64,000 bases of DNA from the NCBI GenBank assembly GCA_030524205.1, contig JAUNGZ010000002.1:86776-150775 (forward strand), read 5' to 3'. Shown in pieces: positions 44,501-51,464 of this stretch. Source of the stretch: Eubacteriales bacterium. GTDB lineage: Bacteria > Bacillota > Clostridia > Oscillospirales > Butyricicoccaceae. The translations under genes were made by a program, and so were the position numbers. The notes under the pieces were generated by a model, which saw only the letters and a program-made list of their open reading frames with translations, did no database searches and had not been told where the DNA came from. Positions within the stretch are counted from its first letter, which is position 1; every line of letters begins with the position of its first letter.

Positions 44501-47212
44501 GCTACCAGCGATGAAAAGGGTGAAGTATTTTTGGAGGACCTGGATCCCGGCGTGTATGAGATATGGGAACAGTCGGTCCCGGACAATTACCTCATCAGCG
44601 ATAAGCATGAGATGATCACACTGGAGCCTAATAAACTGGGTGTTGTTCAGTTCCAGAATTATCCTAAGCCGGGATTGACCGTCAACAAGGTCGACAGTAT
44701 TACCGGCGATCCCATCAAGGGCGCCAAGTTCCATGTGACCTACGCCAGCAATGACACTTTCAGCGGTGAGATCAACGACCTGGGCTACTACTACTCTGAC
44801 GAAAACGGGCAGTTCAGCATCAGCAAACTTCAGGACGGCTGGTACCGGGTCGAAGAAGTAGAGCCGGCCTCCGGCTATGCCATCAAGGATCCTGCTATTC
44901 AGGAGTGCTATATCAAGGCCGGCACTCAGAAAACCCTGACCTTTGAGAACACCCCTCTGAGCGCCATCGTCATCAAGAAGGTGGACGCAGACACCGGGGC
45001 CCCCTTGGAGGGGGCCTGGTTCCGCATCCGGTATCTGGATGGCAACTCTGGAACAGGCGGAACCACCATCGGCGAGTACCAGACCTCCAGCAACGGCACT
45101 ATCGTTGTGACCCAGCTAAAAGCCGGTACATATATCTGCGAAGAGATCGCTGCACCGGATGGCTATGTGATTAACGACAGCGCAAAGACGGTCTACCTCT
45201 CCGGCAAGGACCAAGATGTTGTTACTGTGGTCTTTGGCAACGACAAGATGGGCAGCCTGCTCATCTTGAAAAAAGATGCCTCCACCGGAGAACCGCTGTC
45301 TGATGTAGAATTTTTAGTCACCAGCAGTGACGGCGGTGTGATCGGAAACGCCAACGGAAAGTATGTCACGGACAGTGCAGGCACCATCCGCATCGACGGC
45401 CTGGAGCCGGGCATGACGGTCGTTGTTAAGGAAACCCGAACCCGCGAGGGCTATCTCTTGGATGATACCCCGCAAACGATCAAGATCAAAGCGAATGAGA
45501 CGATGACTCTGGAGTTCCGGAACGCACCTAAAGGCAACTTGATTATCACCAAGTTGGACAGTGTGACCAAGGAACCTTTGAAGGGCGTCACCTTTGAGAT
45601 CGTCTACTCTGACGGCTCCTATGTGGACGCTGAAAACGGTACGCTCTCCAGTAAGGGTATCTACACCACTGACACCAACGGCCAAATCATTCTCTCCGGT
45701 ATCAACGGCACCGTGGTCGTCACTGAAACTAAAACTCTGGATGGCTATACCATCGACGAGGACACCCGTTCACAGACTGTGGTGGTCAATCCCAACGACA
45801 CTCAGACCATCACCGTCTATAATACGCCAAACGGTGGTGTGGAACTAATCAAAGTCAACGCTGCCAAAAAGAGTGAGCGGATCCCAAATACCACATTTGA
45901 GATCCGCCGTATGGATGGCGGCCTGGTAGACACCGTGACCACCGACCGGAACGGTCGCGTGTTCCTCGCACTGGAGGACGGCGACTACTACGCCGTTGAG
46001 ATCGAGGCCGGCAAGGGCTTCCGTGTAGATTCTACCCCGCATTATTTTACGGTATCCGGTGGAAAGACGACCAAACTGACCATTACCAATGAAGCTTTTA
46101 CCGGCGTACTGATTCACAAGGTGGACTCTGTCAGCGGTCGGGGCATCCCAGATGTCACGTTCCTGGTCTACGACAGCAAAATGAACCCCATCGACCAAGT
46201 GACTACTGATCAGAACGGCTACGCTTATATTGATGATCTGGGCTTCTCCGGAAAGCTCTATCTCCGTGAGTTGGAGGCAGAAGGCTATATTGTGGACACC
46301 GCACTGAAGACGGTCTATGCAAAGGCCGGCGAAACGGTGGAGGTCACTTGGGAGAACACCCCGATCACCGCTCAGATTCAGATTTGGAAAAAGTCTGCCG
46401 ACGATAATACGATCAACGGGTTCCCGGCCGGTACCCCGCTGGAAGGCGCGGTATTCGAGGTCTATGATAAGTCCAATCGGCTGGTGGAGACCATCAAGAG
46501 TGACAAGCGCGGGCTGGCGGTATCCAGTCCTCTGCCTTTAGGCCGGTATACTGTTAAAGAAGTGCAATCCCCCTCCTATTATGCGGTAAACAGTGAGGCA
46601 GTCACCGTCTACCTGGAGCATTCTGGGCAAATCGTCCAAATCGAGATGCTGAACGAGAGCGTCTACACAAATGTCTCCATCGACAAGACCGGCTATGCCC
46701 AAGTGGTGCCGGGTCAGTCTATCCGCTACACCTTCAAGGAGATCGGCAATAACTCCTCCGTAGCGATTGATAGCTTCTACTGGAGGGACACCTTACCGAC
46801 CGATGCGGTTCGGCTGGATAAGATCATCACTGGGACTTGGTCCGCAAGGCTAAACTATAAAGTTGTGTTCCAGACTAATCTGAATAATACCCAGCGTGTG
46901 CTTGCCGATAACCTGAATACACAGAAAAACTACACGCTGGACGCCTCGGCCGCAGCGCTTGGGCTGGCCTCCAATGAATATGTAACGCAAGTCACATTTT
47001 TGTTTGGCCAGGTCCCTGCCGGCTTTAAGCAGGTCGAGACGCCCTATATCTATTGTAATGTCCTGTCCAATCTGACCCACGAGTATCGCTTCACCAATAA
47101 ATGTGATGTGGGCGGGCTTTGGAAGAACCAGTGGCTCCAGGCCACAGACCGGTGGGTGACTATCGTCTACCGCGGCGGTCCGACTCCCACGCTGCCACGG
47201 ACAGGCTACTAA
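41600..47212 (+). CDS. Giant surface adhesin: thioester domain, 14 Cna_B/SpaA repeats, terminal LPRTGY
   Basis: 1870 residues. A signal peptide (LLALVTMFSLMATPAMA) leads to a thioester domain with Cys85 in AYCVNWG and Gln150 in ATQLAIW, which would form an internal thioester able to bond covalently to a target surface. About 14 Cna_B/SpaA isopeptide domains follow (residues about 394-1687, roughly 92 each), each with a Lys near IVKVD-like starts and an E-box such as YSVQELEAPSGY. A distinct C-terminal domain (about 1690-1860) ends in LPRTGY and stop. The hydrophobic helix and charged tail normally needed after LPxTG are missing in this frame; the +1 frame reads ISVLIGAAFGPSLSLY then RGKR. It is the likely mating adhesin. 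Confidence 0.88.
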   Translation: MQSTCWKNRIMSLLLALVTMFSLMATPAMAAVAPDNSGSLADGSSSVTIKQGNYVRILSKSTGGTIGGMAWSYTSDKNLTGPAYCVNWGLDAVSSTKRLEITGRYDRNPQTMGAFANGYPQRTLEQFKELHSDINGIANLTQTEYAYATQLAIWATCGQLAVPGTSFATGRASLVKPTSDAQKIRVYESVVEILNLAAGWSKQLYTGLYFHMEKDKLGNSISIYNEDGLEGAARDNQNGLKKETINGVEYYTRLMYIDSATSTYPNDYQILVYAMDAPSGTIMVNTNNQVFPSREQWGATMYEVPTPKAETTSLNANGSAYTGAFKICIPCNNVTDSGSIKVEAYAVITQFNLYLAYNPVATEQSYIIADPAYVGRFAEANIKWDKTAEEPETASLQVQKVDGGAMPLEGAEFELIGSKGTTRTGTSDQNGLVEWTDLPADESYTLSETKAPAGFTIVAPRNVSLTAGQTAYITIQDDTSKHFTIKKIDAQNGSTLEGAVFRFEQIDGDYTTTATTGFDGMIDFAGDELPFGSYRVSEERSPTGYEKDTSVQTVKWDGTEDVLLTFQNVRQPTIIVSKVDGVTGISLPGATFNIYKDGELIGSATTNDAGELRFPIVAGEGYFEFEETVAPAGYQLDRTRHGIYIDPYDPKTEDDPVLTIENFNNPSLRIIKYDQQSGDRLSGITFEIYHDGELYDTLTTDDQGEINLYNIPAGTWLVKEVSTDDEHVVNSTPQQIELKEGQQETQTLVFFNQLKPGIHLVKVDSQTMKPLPNVRFEFKKVGGSYQQEFLTDINGEIDLSKLEPGAYEVRELAGPEGYLMDDSVRIVQINPDENANFVFTNTPKPSLVIVKYDPNTGKYLPGATFRIAKVEDGSHYLDRVTGTDGRIVLHDLEPGVYSVQELEAPSGYVRNDTEYHVELFAGKESQLVVNNEAKPDLKIIKTDAVTGDPVEGVTFTIKKADSSTLLTATSDEKGEVFLEDLDPGVYEIWEQSVPDNYLISDKHEMITLEPNKLGVVQFQNYPKPGLTVNKVDSITGDPIKGAKFHVTYASNDTFSGEINDLGYYYSDENGQFSISKLQDGWYRVEEVEPASGYAIKDPAIQECYIKAGTQKTLTFENTPLSAIVIKKVDADTGAPLEGAWFRIRYLDGNSGTGGTTIGEYQTSSNGTIVVTQLKAGTYICEEIAAPDGYVINDSAKTVYLSGKDQDVVTVVFGNDKMGSLLILKKDASTGEPLSDVEFLVTSSDGGVIGNANGKYVTDSAGTIRIDGLEPGMTVVVKETRTREGYLLDDTPQTIKIKANETMTLEFRNAPKGNLIITKLDSVTKEPLKGVTFEIVYSDGSYVDAENGTLSSKGIYTTDTNGQIILSGINGTVVVTETKTLDGYTIDEDTRSQTVVVNPNDTQTITVYNTPNGGVELIKVNAAKKSERIPNTTFEIRRMDGGLVDTVTTDRNGRVFLALEDGDYYAVEIEAGKGFRVDSTPHYFTVSGGKTTKLTITNEAFTGVLIHKVDSVSGRGIPDVTFLVYDSKMNPIDQVTTDQNGYAYIDDLGFSGKLYLRELEAEGYIVDTALKTVYAKAGETVEVTWENTPITAQIQIWKKSADDNTINGFPAGTPLEGAVFEVYDKSNRLVETIKSDKRGLAVSSPLPLGRYTVKEVQSPSYYAVNSEAVTVYLEHSGQIVQIEMLNESVYTNVSIDKTGYAQVVPGQSIRYTFKEIGNNSSVAIDSFYWRDTLPTDAVRLDKIITGTWSARLNYKVVFQTNLNNTQRVLADNLNTQKNYTLDASAAALGLASNEYVTQVTFLFGQVPAGFKQVETPYIYCNVLSNLTHEYRFTNKCDVGGLWKNQWLQATDRWVTIVYRGGPTPTLPRTGY

Positions 47213-47227
47213 TCGCATAAGCGTTCT

Positions 47228-47257
47228 GATAGGGGCGGCCTTCGGGCCGTCCCTATC
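47228..47257 (+). terminator. UUCG-loop hairpin after the adhesin gene
   Basis: A 13-bp stem with one G-U pair (GATAGGGGCGGCC/GGCCGTCCCTATC) and a TTCG loop lies 15 bases after the stop. No T tract follows, so it may stabilise the mRNA end or cause pausing rather than terminate. Confidence 0.5.
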
Positions 47258-47278
47258 ACTTTATCGAGGTAAAAGACC

Positions 47279-49444
47279 ATGTTAGATTGGATATTTGAAG
47301 GCATAGTGAACTGGGTGGCCAGCATTATGACCCAGATCATGGATGCCATATCCGGAGTATTCCTCGGTGCGTTGGGTACGGATATGACCGCAATGGAGGA
47401 GTATTTTCCGTTTGCAGTCAGCGCCTATGTCATTATCCAATACACCGCCTGGGCGCTGCTCTTCCTGATCGTAGTGTGGCAGACCTTTCGCGCCTTCAGC
47501 GGCCCACTGGCAGAAACGGAGAATCCGCTTGCTCTGCTGGCCCGCAGTGCCATCTTTGCGGTGCTGATCGGCTATGCGAAACCTGTATTCAACATCGCCT
47601 TGGATATTGCACGAGCGCCATACACCGCTTTGATGGATTCAACCCTCGACCCGGGCGATTTTACATTCGCTGGAATCGAACAGGCGCTTACCAATGGCCT
47701 TGCGACATTGATCTCCATGGCAACTGTAGTGGGTCTAATCTTACTAATCATCCTTATGATAGCACTTGCCTGGAATTATTTCAAACTCCTTTTGGAGACG
47801 GTGGAACGGTATGTACTGGTTGGTGTGCTCTGCTACACCTCGCCGCTGGCCTATGCTATGGGTGTTTCCAAGGCGACCTCTCGTGTATTTCAGAGCTGGT
47901 GCCGTATGGTGGGCTCCCAACTTCTGCTACTGGTGCTCAATGTATGGTTCCTGAGGGCCTTTAACTCGTCTGTGGGCCAGTTCATCGCAAATGGCGGTGC
48001 CCTTACCAGCGGCAAAGGGAACATCTTTCTCTGGATATTCTGTGCCTTAGCATTGCTGAAGATTGCCCAGAGGTGCGACAGTTATCTGGCAGCGATGGGG
48101 CTGTCCGTAGCGCAGACTGGCAGCAGTATGGGCGTGGAGATGCTGATGGCCGCCCGTGCGCTCACCGGCTTTTCCAAGGGTGGAGGAAATGCCGCCTCGG
48201 TATTTGGCGGAGCCTCTAAGGGAACAGCCGGGGCTGCGTCCGCCGGAGCTGCGGCAGGCGGAAGATTTTCCGGATTTGTCAACCGCATCAAGCCCAATAG
48301 TTTTGTGCGCGACGCTGTAGTAGACGGCGGAAGCCGCATGGGTGCCGGTGGCAGTGTCGGCTTTGTGGGCCGGGTATTCGGCGGGATGGCCGCGCGCAAT
48401 GGCGCCACTCTGACTCCCAATTCGATCTCTTCAGTGGCAACCCGACTGCCCAACATCTCCGGCACCATCGGCGGCGATATTGCCGACCGGAGTCTCACCG
48501 GTTATATGCCCCAGTTGGCAAGCGGTGCGATGGGTAATATGACCTATTCCAACACTCAAATTACCGGCGGCCACATCAGTACCACCGCCACTGGCCCGGA
48601 TGGGCGGCAGGCTCAGGTTGAGCTGTACAATACAGCCCAGCATGATAAACCCATGACGCCGCACACAGTGGTTCAAGCCGCAGACGGGAGTCAGTGGTAT
48701 CAAGTGGCCTCCGGCGATGGGATGGGGGCCTTCTATTCCACCCCTGCGTTTACCGGTGATCTCTCTGAGGCCGCACAGGTCAAGGGAATGTTCCCCAACG
48801 CGCCGGAAGGCACATTGTTGCGGCAGGTGGATGAAGGAACCATGGAGGCCAGTTATCCGGATGGCGGCAATTCCCTTTGGTACAACAGCGCCTTTTATCA
48901 GGAGCCGGATGCCCCTCATGAAACGATCCAGGGCGCAGACGGCTTGGCCTGGTATGCGATGACGCCTGCGGCCTCTGTGCCGCACTTCGAGTCTGTACCT
49001 GCGGACGCTGGCGGCCACAGTAGCACCCCGGGCGTCTTCGGGCCGGTGGCGGAATACAATCAAGCCCTCTTTGGCCAGTTCATGCCAGGCTTCGACCAGC
49101 CGGTGGTTTCTGTGGACGGTTCCAGAGCCAGCGATGGTATCCTGGAGGTACGGCACGAGGACGGCTCTGGGACGGCATTTTATGATCAGGCGGTCTACCA
49201 AGCACCCCGGGGCGATTACCATGTATATGAGGACAGCCGCGGCAGCCAGTGGTACGCCATCTCTGGCACACCTGCAGTGGAACGCCGGCCGGTCTATGAG
49301 GATGGACAGCCAGTCTACGACGGTGATAAGTTGCAGACTTTCAATGTGGAGACCGTACGCTACAAGACGACGCCCACACGCCACTCAGGGCCACAAAAAC
49401 GCTCCGCTGGAGATCGGAAGCCGCCTAACAGAAAAAAGCCATGA
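47279..49444 (+). CDS. VirB6/TrbL-like conjugal transfer membrane protein
   Basis: 721 residues. About six to seven hydrophobic spans lie in the first 300 residues (YVIIQYTAWALLFLIVVW, VVGLILLIILMIALAWNYF, VLCYTSPLAYAMGVSKATS, MVGSQLLLLVLNVWFLRAF). A long Gly/Ala/Ser-rich and acidic soluble tail follows (AASAGAAAGGRFSGF, then blocks around SQWYQVASGDGMGAFY, LWYNSAFY and SQWYAISG that recur). The YTSPLAYAMG segment and this layout are typical of VirB6/TrbL proteins of Gram-positive elements, which form the inner-membrane channel. The tail carries a repeated W/Y-rich unit of about 50-60 residues. Neighbouring PrgI and VirB4 genes support the assignment. Confidence 0.8.
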   Translation: MLDWIFEGIVNWVASIMTQIMDAISGVFLGALGTDMTAMEEYFPFAVSAYVIIQYTAWALLFLIVVWQTFRAFSGPLAETENPLALLARSAIFAVLIGYAKPVFNIALDIARAPYTALMDSTLDPGDFTFAGIEQALTNGLATLISMATVVGLILLIILMIALAWNYFKLLLETVERYVLVGVLCYTSPLAYAMGVSKATSRVFQSWCRMVGSQLLLLVLNVWFLRAFNSSVGQFIANGGALTSGKGNIFLWIFCALALLKIAQRCDSYLAAMGLSVAQTGSSMGVEMLMAARALTGFSKGGGNAASVFGGASKGTAGAASAGAAAGGRFSGFVNRIKPNSFVRDAVVDGGSRMGAGGSVGFVGRVFGGMAARNGATLTPNSISSVATRLPNISGTIGGDIADRSLTGYMPQLASGAMGNMTYSNTQITGGHISTTATGPDGRQAQVELYNTAQHDKPMTPHTVVQAADGSQWYQVASGDGMGAFYSTPAFTGDLSEAAQVKGMFPNAPEGTLLRQVDEGTMEASYPDGGNSLWYNSAFYQEPDAPHETIQGADGLAWYAMTPAASVPHFESVPADAGGHSSTPGVFGPVAEYNQALFGQFMPGFDQPVVSVDGSRASDGILEVRHEDGSGTAFYDQAVYQAPRGDYHVYEDSRGSQWYAISGTPAVERRPVYEDGQPVYDGDKLQTFNVETVRYKTTPTRHSGPQKRSAGDRKPPNRKKP

Positions 49445-49516
49445 CTATGGGGCCGGCACATCTAAACGCAGATGTGCCGGTCCTCTTATTTCATACACAG
49501 AGAAGGAGATGAGCCC

Positions 49517-51022
49517 GTGTATGATGAGCAGCGATTCGGTGACGGCCAGGACAACTATTTACAAGGCGCACAAAAAGCGGCCGAAGCTGCGCAAAAGGTT
49601 GGATCAGCCGCTGGAGCAGCTGGCTCCACAGCGACCGCGGCGGGCGAAGCAACAGCCAATGCGGCAGCCGCCACGGTGCAGGCAAGTGCTCAAACCGGGA
49701 AAGCGGCGGCCCAAATCGCAGCAGGAACAGCGGCCGGAGGTCCATGGGGGGCCATCCTGTCCGCAGCGTGGTCGCTTCGCCATACACTATTCAAGATTCT
49801 CATTTTTATCTGCCTGTTTTTGCTTTTCATCATAGTGGCGGTGGTCTCACTGCCCTCAATCGTGTTCAACAACATTTTTCGCACCGATCCGGCCAGTGTC
49901 GATCCCAACGGCCCTACAGAGGTCGTGGCAAACTTTGATGATCTGTCCGTAACCGTTTCAGACTGCATCCAAAACGGCTATGACGCTGCCTTGGCAAGAG
50001 TGGAACGAATCATCGCAGACGGTGGTTACGACTACGAATTATCCATGGAAGCTCTGGTCAACAACGGGCTGATCTCCAGTGAGTATGATACCTGCTATAC
50101 CTTGGCGGCATATTCCGCCTCCATGGTGCAGCGGGGTACAACTAAAGCAGACCTGCAGAGCAAGCTGGACGCGGTGGCAGACCAGATGTACGCCGTGACT
50201 TATGAAACCAGAGAGACGCAGGTCGCTGTCGGAGGGGATGGCAAAGATGGCGAGTCCGCTGCGCCGGAGATGCAGACGGTACAGTATGTTGCCTGCACCA
50301 TCCATCCTTTCGACCAGTCGGTCATTCTGACGGCATTCGGCGTAGACACCAGCGCCCAATATGACCAGTTCAGCGTCACCTATGGGGAAGCGATCCTCAA
50401 TATGTCAAACGCCTTAAAGATGACCATGTACGGTTCTGTCGGAGAAGGCAGCGTTCCGCCTATCAGCGATGCGGAGCTCAAATTGTTTTTGGCTAACCTG
50501 GACTGTAGTGGGAAACGGAAAGAGCTGATGCGCTGTGCCCTGTCGCTGGTAGGAAGGGTCCCGTACTTCTGGGGCGGGAAAAGCGCCCCAGGCTGGAACG
50601 AGGATTGGAATACGCCCAGGCTGGTGACTTCGGCAGGCTCCAGCAGTACGGGCACAATTCGTCCTTATGGACTCGATTGCTCCGGATTCACAGACTGGGT
50701 CTATCAAACAGCGCTTGGCATCAGCCTCTATGCCGGCACATGGAACCAGTGGGATGCGACCCATGCTATCTCGGAAGACGAGTTGCTCCCTGGCGACCTT
50801 GGCTTCATGGCTGCGCCCGGCACTGTTCCGGTCAATCATGTACTGCTCTATGCCGGGGAAGACTCTGACGGCACCAAACTCTGGGTCCACTGCGCCAGCG
50901 GCACCGGAGTGGTTCTGAACTCCCCGGATTATGTGACTCAGTTCCGGCGCAGGAACGATGTTGACTTAGAAGGTGAGTTCATACCGGCAGACGCAGCAGA
51001 GGGGGCCAATTATGACGGATGA
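49517..51022 (+). CDS. Membrane-anchored NlpC/P60 peptidoglycan hydrolase (VirB1-like)
   Basis: 501 residues. A cytosolic Ala-rich N-terminus (about 100 residues) and one membrane helix (ILIFICLFLLFIIVAVVSL) precede an extracellular middle region and a C-terminal NlpC/P60 cysteine peptidase domain (about 345-490). The triad is visible as YGLDCSGFTDWVY (Cys near 387), VNHVLLYAGE and WVHCASGTGV. Such enzymes cut cell-wall peptides to let the conjugation channel pass. Start GTG 49517 has AAGGAG upstream; in-frame codons back to 49472 lack a ribosome site. Ends inside the prgI start (overlap 11 bases). Confidence 0.87.
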   Translation: MYDEQRFGDGQDNYLQGAQKAAEAAQKVGSAAGAAGSTATAAGEATANAAAATVQASAQTGKAAAQIAAGTAAGGPWGAILSAAWSLRHTLFKILIFICLFLLFIIVAVVSLPSIVFNNIFRTDPASVDPNGPTEVVANFDDLSVTVSDCIQNGYDAALARVERIIADGGYDYELSMEALVNNGLISSEYDTCYTLAAYSASMVQRGTTKADLQSKLDAVADQMYAVTYETRETQVAVGGDGKDGESAAPEMQTVQYVACTIHPFDQSVILTAFGVDTSAQYDQFSVTYGEAILNMSNALKMTMYGSVGEGSVPPISDAELKLFLANLDCSGKRKELMRCALSLVGRVPYFWGGKSAPGWNEDWNTPRLVTSAGSSSTGTIRPYGLDCSGFTDWVYQTALGISLYAGTWNQWDATHAISEDELLPGDLGFMAAPGTVPVNHVLLYAGEDSDGTKLWVHCASGTGVVLNSPDYVTQFRRRNDVDLEGEFIPADAAEGANYDG

Positions 51023-51464
51023 CAGAGAATTCAGCAATGTCTACACCATCCCACCCAACTATACCGATTCCGGGAAATTGCTGGGCGGAATGCTGGAGAC
51101 CCGTAACACCGTAGAGGCTGGCGCCCTGCTATTGCTTATCGGCTACCCAGAACTGATGTGGCTGCACCTGCCGGTAACCGCAAAGATCGTGGTAATGACG
51201 ATGACCCTGCTACCGCTTGGCGTATTCGCCCTCATGGGTATTGGAGGCGACTCACTGCTCCAGTTTATCTGCCACATGATTTCGTACTGGGTGCGGCGGC
51301 GGCAGCTGCATTTCAGGAGGATAGGATATCGCTATGGCACAACAGACAAATACAAGAGAGCTCCGGCCGCGAAACGGGCGGGGCAAACGGCGCAAAAAGG
51401 CCGCCCAACCGGAGTTCGTCCAGGACTACATTCCAATCAAAGAAATTCGCAACGGCATCGTTGA
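51012..51464 (+). CDS. PrgI-family conjugation membrane protein
   Basis: 150 residues. MTDDREFSNVYTIPPNYTDSG opens it, followed by two hydrophobic spans (VEAGALLLLIGYPELMWL, IVVMTMTLLPLGVFALMGIG) and a basic tail. This two-helix PrgI/VirB3-like protein always sits directly before VirB4 in Gram-positive type IV secretion loci, as here. ATG 51012 lies inside the end of the hydrolase gene. Its last 131 bases are also read in another frame as the N-terminus of virB4, an unusually long overlap; that part of PrgI (KRAPAAKRAGQTAQKGRPTG) is low-complexity and basic, so it may be under weak constraint. Confidence 0.82.
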   Translation: MTDDREFSNVYTIPPNYTDSGKLLGGMLETRNTVEAGALLLLIGYPELMWLHLPVTAKIVVMTMTLLPLGVFALMGIGGDSLLQFICHMISYWVRRRQLHFRRIGYRYGTTDKYKRAPAAKRAGQTAQKGRPTGVRPGLHSNQRNSQRHR

